Part shown: in pieces, positions 1 to 9,068 of the stretch
Position numbering within the stretch: the stretch's first letter is position 1
Layout: each line of letters begins with the position of its first letter
Source: Marinobacterium weihaiense
GTDB taxonomy: Bacteria; Pseudomonadota; Gammaproteobacteria; Pseudomonadales; Balneatricaceae
Direction: 5' to 3'
DNA length: 64,000 nt
Assembly (NCBI RefSeq): GCF_019061305.1
Contig: NZ_JAHQZT010000002.1
Span: forward strand, 160,186-224,185
Notes under the pieces: model-generated
The model's input: only the letters and a program-made list of their open reading frames with translations
What the model was told of the DNA's origin: nothing
The model's database searches: none
Position numbers and translations under genes: made by a program

Positions 1-754
1 CGTCGATTTCACGATCTTCGTAGCGAGCAGCTACTGTCAGTGCGCTCAGCTTGTAAGTAGCACCCACACCCCACAGGTCCTGATCGAAACCAAGAACACC
101 ATCTTCTTCAGTGGCGGCGTAAGAAGCAGAAACACGCAAACCTTCAACACCAGTGTACTGAGCAGCAACGTTGTAGCCGTCGACGTCATCCTGGCTGTCG
201 TCGTTACCGCCAGCAATTACAGCGCCAGCAACAACCTGGAAACCAGCCATGATCGGGGAAGCGTATGCCAGGGTATTGTCGTTACGCTTGTGATGGTAGC
301 CATTACCGTCAACGTTGTTACCCAGGATGAATGCTTCACCGAACTCTTTATCTGCAGAGTTGAAGATGTTGGTGTGAGAAGCAACCATGGTGTAGTGCGG
401 GTGGTACTGACGACCAACCAGTGCAGTACCCCAGTTACCGGTCGCACCGATGTAAGCCAGGCGCTCAGAGAACATCTTACCGGACTTAGTACCATCTGTG
501 TTTACAACACCAGCGTCATTATCGGTTGTATCCAGGTTGGCTTCCCAATGGAAAAGACCCTTGGTGTTTTCCAGACCCAGGTCGACATCACCCTTGATAC
601 CGATGCGGGTAGACTCGTCGCGCAGATCCAGATCTTCGTCCTGCTGAGAAACCAGACCTACACGGAAAGAACCGTACAGGGTAGCGTCAGCCTGAGCAAC
701 GATCGGAGCAGTCATGGCACCAGCAACAGCCAGAGCAATCAGTGACTTTTTCAT
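1..754 (-). CDS. outer-membrane porin, 3' part beyond the window
   Basis: Gram-negative general porin (OmpC/OmpF-like 16-strand family) that should form a trimeric diffusion channel in the outer membrane. The reverse strand reads a signal peptide starting MKKSLIALAVAGAMTAP and cut after AQA, then ATLYGSFRVG, the typical first beta strand. Family-like stretches follow, such as DESTRIGIKG and WGTALVGRQY, and a late strand reading GATYKLSALTVAARYEDREID runs off the window. About 251 residues are visible, so roughly the last third is missing. I chose the second of two in-frame ATGs (754 rather than 760): the GGGG ribosome-binding core is 8 nt upstream of it but only 2 nt from the first. It lies 352 bp downstream of hrpA and probably has its own promoter. 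Family assignment is secure; substrate preference cannot be told. Confidence 0.93.
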   Translation of the reverse strand, partial: MKKSLIALAVAGAMTAPIVAQADATLYGSFRVGLVSQQDEDLDLRDESTRIGIKGDVDLGLENTKGLFHWEANLDTTDNDAGVVNTDGTKSGKMFSERLAYIGATGNWGTALVGRQYHPHYTMVASHTNIFNSADKEFGEAFILGNNVDGNGYHHKRNDNTLAYASPIMAGFQVVAGAVIAGGNDDSQDDVDGYNVAAQYTGVEGLRVSASYAATEEDGVLGFDQDLWGVGATYKLSALTVAARYEDREID

Positions 755-1106
755 TAACATTTCCCCTTCATTCAACATACTAGTAGTGAATTCTAGTTTT
801 TCTTAGCGCAGTGCGCTTCCAGAAAAATACTATAAATCCATGTTATTGCAAACCAGTGAAAACAAAAAGTTTTGTATACACCACTTTGTGTCAACTGTTT
901 CACGATGTTGCCGGCAATTGCTTTCCATAGCGTGGCTTTCCTTGACAAGGGATGAGGCCCGCTGCAGTTCAGCAACCACCTAAATTGGCCGCATTACATC
1001 ATACCGCCCCCGAGGGCGCAACCTTTGCGAGCCTTTCATGACGCGGGCTCGAGCGGCTTTTGACCACCATCAACAATATTGTTGCCAATTGGGCGCACAT
1101 ACCATT
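755..1106. other. intergenic region between hrpA and the porin gene
   Basis: About 350 bp without a convincing gene. It should carry the hrpA 3' end and the porin promoter, both read leftward. On the minus strand there is a TTGACA hexamer (positions 894-889) and AT-rich DNA down to about 800. I could not place a -10 at standard spacing, so no promoter is called. A GC-rich hairpin (CGCCC/GGGCG near 1006-1020) lacks a U-run on either strand. The 60-codon open frame at 793-975 (minus) starts with TTG, has no Shine-Dalgarno and is judged spurious. Confidence 0.6.
1071..1084. repeat. 14-bp perfect palindrome just after hrpA stop
   Basis: CAACAATATTGTTG reads identically on both strands. It sits 23 bp beyond the hrpA stop codon and about 320 bp upstream of the porin start. 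It could be an operator half of the porin regulatory region or chance in AT-rich DNA. No T-run follows, so it is not a rho-independent terminator. Confidence 0.4.
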
Positions 1107-4100
1107 TCAAAGCGCATTCAAGGCTTGCTTCAGACGTTTTTCCGAGACGGTTTCACGCGTCCCCAGCTGCTGGGCAAATAGGGATACACGGTACTCTTCC
1201 AATAACCAGCGAAAACGAACCAGCCCTTCTGGACGCTCATTGCGCGCCGCGTATTCGTGCTGCTTCTTTGTATACTGTTGCCACAATGTAGACAGCTGAT
1301 CCGACAACAGGCACTGCCGCCGAAGGTCACGCTGGTATTTTTCCAGACGTACCTCAATGGCCTTGAGATATCGGGGATACTCCGGCAACCATTCTGCATC
1401 GACTTCAATTAGATAGTGTCTTTGCATCAACTCCGAGAGCTGGTGCTTGATATCATTCAGCACTGGCACAGCCTGGAGATTGACACGACCATTCAACTGC
1501 TTGTTGATGCGGTGAACCGATTGATGGCACTGGTGGATGAAATTCCCCAACTGGCTGACTTCATCCGAAATCTCCGCACGCATCTGCTCACGACAGGCAT
1601 CGAAGGCTTCAGCCGTACGCGGCAGCTTGTCTGCAGACAGGCCGGCGGCACGCCAGGCGGCACACATCAGAGCATCATTTTCCAGCGTTTTACGATCGAA
1701 CAATTTACCGGTCAGGATCAGGCTTTCATTCACCTTCGGAATATCACGGCGCAGGTACTTGAGCTGCTGGGCTGGCAGCGACAACAGCAACAAGCGTGCT
1801 ACCCCCCGCAGGCTCTCCTGCTGCGCCAGCGTCATCGAAGGCAGCACTTTCAACTCTACACTATCCTGCTGATCGATCAGCGCCGGCCAGGCTTCAACCT
1901 CAATGCCACCGGCCTGGCGCAAGTGGATAGACTCGGGCAGCTCACCAAAGCTCCAGCTCACCAAGCCTGCCTGCCCCCACTGCTCCGAGGGACCGGACTG
2001 CAGCGCCTGCTCGGCCTGATCACCAAACAGCTGCTGCAACTGCTCCCAGTCACGGCCACTGCCGATCACGCGATCACGGTCATCTCGCAGGCGCAAGTTA
2101 AACTGCAAATGGGGCTCAAGATTGACCTCACGCAGCTGCCGAGCCTCCACGCGAGTGCCGGTCATGCGCAGCAGTTGTAGCGACAGGGCCTCATACAGAT
2201 CCCCTTCGGCAAAAACAGCGGCATTGCAGAAAGCTTCAGCATAGTTGGGTACCGGCACGAAATGCTTGCGCAGCTGTTTGGGCAAGCCCTTCAGTATTGC
2301 CGTGATCTTTTCTTCCAGCATACCCGGCACCAGCCATTCCAGACGCTGCAGAGGGGCAACGCGCAACAATGCCAACGGCAGTTCCAGCGTCACGCCGTCA
2401 TCTTCGGCCCCCGGTTCGAAATGGTAACTCAGCCGCAGTTCGACGCCGTCCAGCGCCAACGTGTCCGGGTAGCGTACGACCGAAACATGATCGGTGTCTC
2501 GCTGCAGTATATCTGTCTCGCACATGAACAGCGCATCCGGCTGATCGTGTTCAACCTGCTTGCGCCAGTGTTCGAATCCCTTGCCGTTCACCACATGCGC
2601 ACCGCCCAGCTCGGCAATGCGCTCGGCATAGAAACGATAAAGCTCTTCCTCGTCCACCAACAGGTCGCGTCGGCGCGACTTGTCTTCAAGATCGGCCACG
2701 CTGCCCAGCAACTCACGGTTATGGCTGAAGAAAGGTGCTTTCGTCTGGTACTCCCCTTCAACCAGCGCACTGCGGATGAAGATTTCATGTGATGCTACCG
2801 GATCGATGCTGCCATAGTGCACCTTGCGCCGCGGCACAATAATGACACCGAACAGGCTAACCTGCTCACTGGCCACGACCTGCGCCCGTTTTTTCTCCCA
2901 GTGCGGCTCCATCCAGTTGCGCTTGACCAGGTGTTTGGCAAGCGGCTCAATCCACTCCGGCTCAATCCGCGCAACCTGATGGGCAAACAACTGACTGGTT
3001 TCCAACAGTTCAGCAGCGAGAATCCATTTGGGCGCTTTCTTGAAGACTCCCGATGCCGGGAAAATCTTGAAGCGACGGTTGCGCGCACCGAGGTATTCGC
3101 CCTTCTCCTGCTTGAAGCCTATATGACTCAATAACCCCGCCAGCAAAGACTTGTGGATGGCCGGGTACTCGGCGGATTCATCATTCACCTTGAGCCCAAG
3201 ATCCTTCACGCTCAGCACCAGCTGCCGGTGCACATCACGCCATTCCCGCAGCCGCATGAATGACAGGAACTGTTTCTGACACCAGCGACGCAGCTGGCTC
3301 TGACTCAGCGCTTCACGTTGTTCATGCCAAAGCGACCAAAGATTCAGCAGTGTCATGAAGTCCGATTCTTCGTCGGCGTATTCTTTGTGCTTCTGATCAG
3401 CCGCCTGGCGCTTGTCATGAGGACGCTCACGTGGATCCTGAACGCTCAGCGCACTGGCGACTACCAGTATTTCCTGCAAAGCCCCCTGCTTCGAGGCTTC
3501 GATGACCATGCGCGCAATGCGTGGATCGACCGGCAGACGAGCCAACTGACGGCCGATCGCCGTCATGCGGCGTTTGTCATCCACAGCGCCCAGCTCCTGA
3601 AGCAGGTTATAGCCGTCATTGATCAACCGCGTGTCGGGCGGATCCACAAACGGAAACTCGCGGATATCTCCCAGTTTGAGCTGCAGCATCTGCAGAATAA
3701 CCGCCGCCAGATTGGTACGCCGAATCTCCGCATCGGTAAACTCGGGACGCGCCAGAAAATCGTCTTCGGAATATAGGCGGATACACACACCCGGCGCAAC
3801 ACGACCACAGCGCCCGGCGCGCTGATTGGCGCTGGCCTGGGAGATCGCCTCAACCGGCAGCCGCTGAACCTTAGAGCGGTAACTGTAACGGGAGATGCGT
3901 GCCTGCCCCGGATCAATCACATAACGAATGCCAGGCACGGTAAGTGAGGTTTCGGCGACATTGGTCGACAGGACGATCCGCCGTCCGGCCTTACGACTTT
4001 CATGAAACACCTTGTTCTGCTCCGCCAGCGACAGGCGTGCGTAGAGCGGAATCACTTCGGTATCACGCAGTTGCGCCTTGCGAAGCAGATCTGCCGTTTC

Positions 4101-5018
4101 ACGAATTTCACGCTCACCGGGCAGGAACACCAGAATGTCGCCGGGACCACCACTGCGCTTGTCCAAATCGATCTGAATCAACTCATCAACCGCTGCCAGA
4201 ATGCCCTGCTGCAGATCGACGGCTTTTTCATCCTCGCCCTCCATTTCGTGCAGGGGGCGGTACAGCATCTCGACCGGGTAGGTACGACCGGAGACCTCGA
4301 TCACCGGCGCATTGTCAAAGTGCCGGGAGAAACGCTCCAGGTCGATGGTCGCCGAGGTAATGATAACCTTGAGATCGGGCCGACGCGGCAGGATCCGCTT
4401 GATGTACCCCAGCAGGAAATCAATGTTCAGGCTGCGTTCGTGTGCCTCATCGATGATCAGCACTTCATACTGCTCAAGAAAGCGGTCGTGCTGTGTTTCG
4501 GCCAGCAGAATACCGTCGGTCATCAGTTTGATTTGAGTGCCGTCGGTGACCTGATCGTGGAAACGCACTTGGTAGCCCACACGCTCACCCAGCGGGGTTT
4601 TCAGCTCTTCTGCAATACGTGCCGCAACGGTGCGCGCTGCCAAACGACGCGGCTGGGTGTGGCCGATCATGCCCTGACACCCCAGCCCCAATTCAAGGCA
4701 GAGCTTGGGGATCTGAGTCGTTTTGCCCGACCCGGTTTCGCCGGCAATCACGACAACCTGATGTTCCCCGATGGCCTTGAGCAACTCTTCACGACGCTCC
4801 GACACCGGCAGGTCCGGGTACTCGGGCACGGCCGGCAGCGCCTGCAGACGGGCGACCTGTTCACATGAAGCCGTCATCCGATCGACCAGCTGCTCCAACC
4901 GGTCGGGATCAGGCGCATCGGCACGCCTGAGGCGGTCCAGTTCACGACGAAATTTGAAGCGATCGGCAATACGACAGTGTTTCAGCTGCTGCTGGAGGGT
5001 TTTGATGGCAGTGGACAA
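1107..5018 (-). CDS. hrpA: ATP-dependent RNA helicase HrpA
   Basis: DEAH-box (DExH, SF2) RNA helicase; in E. coli HrpA acts on mRNA and resolves stalled ribosomes. The 1303 residues match the usual length (about 1300). Visible motifs in order: Walker A GETGSGKTTQ (about 93-102), TQPRRLAA (motif Ia), DEAH (190-193), the SAT motif in IITSATIDLERFSRHF, and motif VI QRAGRCGR. The ratchet/OB region and the long HrpA-specific C-terminal half follow and align well to the E. coli protein from memory. The start is a TTG at 5018 with AAGGT 10 nt upstream; no better ATG precedes the conserved region. It is the last gene of a leftward run, 67 bp after the acyl-CoA ligase gene. Confidence 0.97.
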   Translation of the reverse strand: MSTAIKTLQQQLKHCRIADRFKFRRELDRLRRADAPDPDRLEQLVDRMTASCEQVARLQALPAVPEYPDLPVSERREELLKAIGEHQVVVIAGETGSGKTTQIPKLCLELGLGCQGMIGHTQPRRLAARTVAARIAEELKTPLGERVGYQVRFHDQVTDGTQIKLMTDGILLAETQHDRFLEQYEVLIIDEAHERSLNIDFLLGYIKRILPRRPDLKVIITSATIDLERFSRHFDNAPVIEVSGRTYPVEMLYRPLHEMEGEDEKAVDLQQGILAAVDELIQIDLDKRSGGPGDILVFLPGEREIRETADLLRKAQLRDTEVIPLYARLSLAEQNKVFHESRKAGRRIVLSTNVAETSLTVPGIRYVIDPGQARISRYSYRSKVQRLPVEAISQASANQRAGRCGRVAPGVCIRLYSEDDFLARPEFTDAEIRRTNLAAVILQMLQLKLGDIREFPFVDPPDTRLINDGYNLLQELGAVDDKRRMTAIGRQLARLPVDPRIARMVIEASKQGALQEILVVASALSVQDPRERPHDKRQAADQKHKEYADEESDFMTLLNLWSLWHEQREALSQSQLRRWCQKQFLSFMRLREWRDVHRQLVLSVKDLGLKVNDESAEYPAIHKSLLAGLLSHIGFKQEKGEYLGARNRRFKIFPASGVFKKAPKWILAAELLETSQLFAHQVARIEPEWIEPLAKHLVKRNWMEPHWEKKRAQVVASEQVSLFGVIIVPRRKVHYGSIDPVASHEIFIRSALVEGEYQTKAPFFSHNRELLGSVADLEDKSRRRDLLVDEEELYRFYAERIAELGGAHVVNGKGFEHWRKQVEHDQPDALFMCETDILQRDTDHVSVVRYPDTLALDGVELRLSYHFEPGAEDDGVTLELPLALLRVAPLQRLEWLVPGMLEEKITAILKGLPKQLRKHFVPVPNYAEAFCNAAVFAEGDLYEALSLQLLRMTGTRVEARQLREVNLEPHLQFNLRLRDDRDRVIGSGRDWEQLQQLFGDQAEQALQSGPSEQWGQAGLVSWSFGELPESIHLRQAGGIEVEAWPALIDQQDSVELKVLPSMTLAQQESLRGVARLLLLSLPAQQLKYLRRDIPKVNESLILTGKLFDRKTLENDALMCAAWRAAGLSADKLPRTAEAFDACREQMRAEISDEVSQLGNFIHQCHQSVHRINKQLNGRVNLQAVPVLNDIKHQLSELMQRHYLIEVDAEWLPEYPRYLKAIEVRLEKYQRDLRRQCLLSDQLSTLWQQYTKKQHEYAARNERPEGLVRFRWLLEEYRVSLFAQQLGTRETVSEKRLKQALNAL

Positions 5019-5085
5019 AACGGCTGCAACCTTGTAGCGGATGAATGAAACGGCCGACCATTATCCACCAAGGTACTGGTAATTA

Positions 5086-6741
5086 CTAATGTGAGCTCGG
5101 CTCACGCAACGCGCGTTCACGCAGGATACGCCTCGACACCTTGCCGATGGCCGTGCGTGGCAAAGAGCGACAGAGTTCGACCGAACGTGGCACCTTGTAA
5201 GGCGTGAGCCGCTCCCGGCAGTAATCGCGCACCTGGCGAATGGTCAGCTGCTGATTGGCCGGTACGACATAGAGCTTGATCTGCTCACCGTGGCAACTGT
5301 CCGGAAGCCCGATGACAGCACATTCAAGTATGTCGGGATGACAGGCAATGACATCCTCCAGCTCGCTGGGGTATACGTTGAAACCGGATACGTTGATGAC
5401 TTCCTTGCGACGATCGAGAATCGTCAAATAGCCGTCTTCATCTAGTCGACCAATATCACCGGTATCCAGCCAGCCATGCCTGAGTGCCTGCTCGCTTTCA
5501 TGACGGTGGTGCCAGTACCCCTGCATCAACTGAGGTCCACGCACCAGAATAATGCCACTGCGTCCGGCCATGACATCCTGATAGTGCTCATCGACAATAC
5601 GCACTTGCGTCCCCGCCAGAGGGCGCCCCACAGTACCCACCTTCAGCGTCGAGGGGCTGTTGGCACTCACCACTGGCGAGCACTCGGTCAGACCATAGCC
5701 CTCACAGATCTCGCCACCGGTAATATCGCGCCAGCGGCTGGCTATCGACCGCGTCAACGCCATACCCCCGGAAATGGTCAGCTTGAGCCCGGAAAAATCC
5801 AGCCGCTGAAACTCGGGCTGGCCACACAGGCCGATAAACAGAGGGTTGATGCCGGCCAGCACCGTGGGATTGAGCCGATCCCAGCAGCGCACCAGCGCCC
5901 GCAGACGTCTCGGATCGGGTATAAGCTCGATATAGGCACCCTTGGAGAGCATCAGCAGTGTCAGCGTAAAGGAATAGATGTGATACAGCGGTAGCGGCTG
6001 CAGCAGGCGTTCCCGACCAGGCAGGCAGTGAGGACTGATCAGTGCATCCAGCTGCATCAGGTTGGCCAGCAGCGCCGCCTCGGTCAACATCGCCCCCTTG
6101 GCCGGGCCCGTAGTGCCCCCGGTGTACTGCAGCAGCGCTAGGCGATTGCCGCTGTTTTCTGCCGGCGGCGCCCATATCAAGGCGCTGCCCTTTTGCATCA
6201 CCGTCTGGAAAGACGACCAGACGATAGCCGGGGTCAGATTGCGCATGCGCTGCGCCCGCAAACGGCGATGCTTGAGGCGCACCGCCAGATTGAGTACCGG
6301 ACGCCGCAGCAGGGAATGAAGATCTCCAAGCTCCGTTGTCACCAGATACTCCACCGGACTGTCCGCTAGAGAGTCCCGCAGAGATGATGACAAGGGGCCG
6401 AACGCGACCATCGCTCGCGCCCCGGAGTCACGCAACAGTGCCCGCAGCTCCTCACTACTGAGCAGCGGATTGGCATTGACCACCACCAAGCCGGCCCGGC
6501 GCGCCCCAAACAGGACAACCGGATATTGCATCAAGTTAGGCAACTGCAGCAGAATGCGATCCCCCGGCTGCATCCGGGTTTCATGCTGTAACCAGGCCGC
6601 AAAGCGCCTGGAGAGCCGGTCCAGGTCGGCAAAGCTGATTACGCCTCCTAAATGCCCGAACGCCGGTCGCTCATCAAAACGGCGGGCCAGCTGATACAGC
6701 AGATCAGAGAGATTGACCGGGTCCGCATTGATCAGCGACAT
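5086..6741 (-). CDS. AMP-forming long-chain acyl-CoA ligase (FadD-like)
   Basis: ANL-superfamily adenylating enzyme, expected to convert a fatty or aromatic acid plus ATP and CoA to acyl-CoA via an acyl-AMP. Signature motifs are intact: P-loop-like YTGGTTGPAKGA (about 206-217), the AMP-binding YGLTE (349-353), the hinge region GWLDTGDIGRLDEDGYLT (423-440) and the C-terminal DRRKEVINVSGFNVYPSE (443-460). The length of 551 residues is close to E. coli FadD (561). Start ATG at 6741 is preceded by AAGGAG with 7-nt spacing. That Shine-Dalgarno overlaps the end of the upstream amidotransferase gene (4-bp gap), so the two are probably co-transcribed. Chain-length preference cannot be read; a genomic fadD paralogue elsewhere would not be surprising. 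Confidence 0.9.
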   Translation of the reverse strand: MSLINADPVNLSDLLYQLARRFDERPAFGHLGGVISFADLDRLSRRFAAWLQHETRMQPGDRILLQLPNLMQYPVVLFGARRAGLVVVNANPLLSSEELRALLRDSGARAMVAFGPLSSSLRDSLADSPVEYLVTTELGDLHSLLRRPVLNLAVRLKHRRLRAQRMRNLTPAIVWSSFQTVMQKGSALIWAPPAENSGNRLALLQYTGGTTGPAKGAMLTEAALLANLMQLDALISPHCLPGRERLLQPLPLYHIYSFTLTLLMLSKGAYIELIPDPRRLRALVRCWDRLNPTVLAGINPLFIGLCGQPEFQRLDFSGLKLTISGGMALTRSIASRWRDITGGEICEGYGLTECSPVVSANSPSTLKVGTVGRPLAGTQVRIVDEHYQDVMAGRSGIILVRGPQLMQGYWHHRHESEQALRHGWLDTGDIGRLDEDGYLTILDRRKEVINVSGFNVYPSELEDVIACHPDILECAVIGLPDSCHGEQIKLYVVPANQQLTIRQVRDYCRERLTPYKVPRSVELCRSLPRTAIGKVSRRILRERALREPSSH

Positions 6742-6745
6742 GGCG

Positions 6746-7528
6746 CTACTCCTTCAATTGGGCAACGACCTCTCCATCCACAAACACCACCATTTCACCC
6801 GCTTCCAGCTTCTGCCAGTGCTCGTTATCCGTCAGCGGATCGGTGGTAATCACGGTGACCACATCATTAGGTGTCGTTTCAGCACCGAAGTCCACACTGA
6901 CTTCACAATCCTTCAGTCGAGCCTCGCCAAACGGCGAGCGCCGAGTGATCCATGCAAGTTTGGTCGTACAATAACAGAATAGATGGCTTGACTCGCTGAG
7001 CAACATGTTGAACACACCCAGCGCTCTCAACTGACCGGCACAATAATGGATAAATGCCTGCAGATCGGCGAAATTATCCGGTCGTTGAGGATAGCGACGA
7101 CGAACCTGGTCCAGCAGCCAGCAAAAGGCATACTCGCTATCGGTTGTACCCACCGGATGATAATACTCCAGCGGCCAGTCAAACAGCGATGGATCCAGCT
7201 GGCCATTATGAGCATAAGTCCATGTGTACCCCCACAACTCCCGACTGAAGGGATGGGTGTTTTCCAGACATACAGAGCCCACGTTGGCCTGACGAATATG
7301 ACTGATGACGACCCGGCTTTTAATGGAATAATCGGCTACCAGCCGTGCAATGCGCGAATCCGAGCTGGGTTCAGGGTCATGAAAGCTCCGCAACCCCTTG
7401 CCTTCGTAAAACGCAATCCCCCAGCCATCGCGATGAGGGCCCGTACGCCCCCCGCGTTGCATCAAACCGGTGAAACTGAAACAAATATCGGTGGGTACAT
7501 TGGCACTCATGCCAAGCAGTTCACACAT
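6746..7528 (-). CDS. class II glutamine amidotransferase, YafJ-like
   Basis: N-terminal-nucleophile glutaminase domain: Cys2 in MCELLGMSAN is the expected nucleophile after Met removal. GPHRDGWGIAFYEGKG, SHIRQAN and the oxyanion-hole-type YAHNGQL are typical of the YafJ/EgtC branch. At 260 residues it is a stand-alone glutaminase domain with no synthetase partner attached, so the acceptor for ammonia is unknown. It sits between the bactofilin gene (3-bp gap) and the acyl-CoA ligase gene (4-bp gap) in a leftward run. A second paralogue of the same family lies at 29156-29995, so substrate roles have probably diverged. Confidence 0.9.
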   Translation of the reverse strand: MCELLGMSANVPTDICFSFTGLMQRGGRTGPHRDGWGIAFYEGKGLRSFHDPEPSSDSRIARLVADYSIKSRVVISHIRQANVGSVCLENTHPFSRELWGYTWTYAHNGQLDPSLFDWPLEYYHPVGTTDSEYAFCWLLDQVRRRYPQRPDNFADLQAFIHYCAGQLRALGVFNMLLSESSHLFCYCTTKLAWITRRSPFGEARLKDCEVSVDFGAETTPNDVVTVITTDPLTDNEHWQKLEAGEMVVFVDGEVVAQLKE

Positions 7529-7531
7529 GAC

Positions 7532-8023
7532 TCAATCCTCCTGACGACCCAAGGTTATACGGTCTGGCAGGCTACCGATCAAGCTGAAATCAAGATCCTG
7601 CAGTGAATCGCGTGCAGGATCAGGGGGTTCAACAGCGTTTTCTTCCGGCGGATGATATTCCAACAGGGGCATTTCACGGGCACGCCGCTCACCCATGAAA
7701 CAGCCGCGCGGATCAATCGTCAGAGCGTCGCAATAAAGTCTGGCCTGCACCCGCCCCCCACGCTCAATGTGCAGAGAGTCACAATTCAGTTCGCCTTCTA
7801 CACAACCACTGACATTGACATGGCGGGCCTTGATACGACCTCGTAATTCGCCTTTGCGCCCCACGGTAATATCATCCGCGGTCTCGATATCCCCCTCGAA
7901 CAGGCCATCAACATGCACCTTCCCGCTGACCTGCATACTGCCCTTGAGGCTGTTGCCTTGAGCAATGATGGTTACTGCGTTCCGCCCTGGTTTAGCGGAT
8001 ACATCACGCTTAAGGATTCCCAC
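7532..8023 (-). CDS. bactofilin family cytoskeletal protein
   Basis: Bactofilin (polymer-forming, DUF583): a right-handed beta-helix made of repeating short strands, here from TIIAQGNSLKGSMQVSG through GKVHVDGLFEGDIETADD, ITVGRKGELRGRIKAR and VEGELNCDSLHIERGG, with a short N-terminal tail and a disordered, acidic proline-containing C-terminus. The length of 163 residues is normal. Bactofilins form nucleotide-independent filaments at the inner membrane and often localise a cell-wall enzyme. The gene overlaps the end of the upstream M23 peptidase gene by 52 bp, a coupling well known for bactofilin/LytM pairs (for example the helical-shape genes of Helicobacter). A role in cell shape or local peptidoglycan editing is inferred from that pairing. 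Confidence 0.92.
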   Translation of the reverse strand: MGILKRDVSAKPGRNAVTIIAQGNSLKGSMQVSGKVHVDGLFEGDIETADDITVGRKGELRGRIKARHVNVSGCVEGELNCDSLHIERGGRVQARLYCDALTIDPRGCFMGERRAREMPLLEYHPPEENAVEPPDPARDSLQDLDFSLIGSLPDRITLGRQED

Positions 8024-8904
8024 GGCACCTCCTCGATTTTGGTAAACAGGGTCTCGAAGTTATCCAGCCCCCACTGCAGGAACGGCTCCGGGTTCAGCGG
8101 CCGATACATGAAGCGCACTTCATAATGCAGATGGGCACCAGTCGATCGCCCGCTATTGCCGCTCAGTGCAATTTTTTGCCCCTTATGCACAAACGTCCCG
8201 CTTTCAACAAGCACCTTTTGCAAATGGGCATAGTAGGTTTTCAGACCAAAATTATGCTGCAGCACCACCAGGTTGCCGAAACCGCTGCCCTTGCGGTATC
8301 CGGCATATTCCACCACGCCATCGGCTGTGGCATAGACGGGTGTGCCCCTGTCCGCCTTGAAATCCATGCCGTTGTGCATTTTGCGAGTATTCAGCACCGG
8401 GTGCATGCGCATGCCGTAACTGTCATTGATGCGCTCAGCGGATATGGGCACGCCATTAGGAATACTGTGCAAGAGAAACAGGCGCTGTCGTGCCGCCGTA
8501 CGCGTCAACGCCAGCCGCTGCTCCAGGGTCATGCCGGAAGGCTGCTCGGTCAGGCCAAGCCGGCTCTCAAGCCGGGCCAGTGTTTCCCCGACTTCTTCGT
8601 TCTCTTCCACCAGCCGTTCACGCTCGGCGCTGAGATCGTTCAGTGAAATCCCCAACTCGGTCAGCTCAGACAGGTACAGCTGCTGGGTGCCCAACAGCAG
8701 CTCATATTGCTCGCTGAGATCACGGTGATTGCGCTCAAGGTCTGTCAGGTCATCATGGGTTTTGACCAGCAGCCAGTTGGACACGAAAAAGCTGAGACCG
8801 GACAGCAGGATAAATATCAGGAGCAGATAGGCCAGGATCTGATGCAGAAAAACTTGACGCGACCCATGTCGCGTCGTCAGTGTCAGGACAAGCTTACGTC
8901 GCAA
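7972..8904 (-). CDS. M23 (LytM-type) murein endopeptidase, membrane-anchored
   Basis: Single N-terminal transmembrane helix (about residues 21-43, ILAYLLLIFILLSGLSFFV), then a coiled coil (about 50-115, rich in E, L and R) and a C-terminal LytM/M23 zinc peptidase domain (about 160-290). Zinc ligands appear intact: the H and D of MHNGMDF, and HLHYE after SGNSGRSTGA, so the enzyme should cut peptidoglycan cross-links in the periplasm. The only plausible start is TTG at 8904 with AAGGT seven nt upstream; the next Met is after the membrane helix. The 52-bp overlap with the bactofilin gene suggests translational coupling. This gene appears to be the first of the run ending with hrpA. Confidence 0.92.
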   Translation of the reverse strand: MRRKLVLTLTTRHGSRQVFLHQILAYLLLIFILLSGLSFFVSNWLLVKTHDDLTDLERNHRDLSEQYELLLGTQQLYLSELTELGISLNDLSAERERLVEENEEVGETLARLESRLGLTEQPSGMTLEQRLALTRTAARQRLFLLHSIPNGVPISAERINDSYGMRMHPVLNTRKMHNGMDFKADRGTPVYATADGVVEYAGYRKGSGFGNLVVLQHNFGLKTYYAHLQKVLVESGTFVHKGQKIALSGNSGRSTGAHLHYEVRFMYRPLNPEPFLQWGLDNFETLFTKIEEVPWESLSVMYPLNQGGTQ

Positions 8905-9068
8905 ATCAGATACCTTAAATCCACAAAACCGGCAACTATACGCGTTTCATCCCGACAGCTCTACGTATTACCGCTGCATCCACGAGGGTTTTTTGACGCG
9001 GCCGACTCAACTCATTGTTTTTTACGTTAGACTGCAAGCGTGTTTTCAGCAATGAGCGGAGTGGAAGG

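Noticed and set aside
793..975. 60-codon minus-strand frame upstream of the porin
   Set aside because: TTG start without Shine-Dalgarno in a region that should contain the porin promoter; composition is not protein-like.
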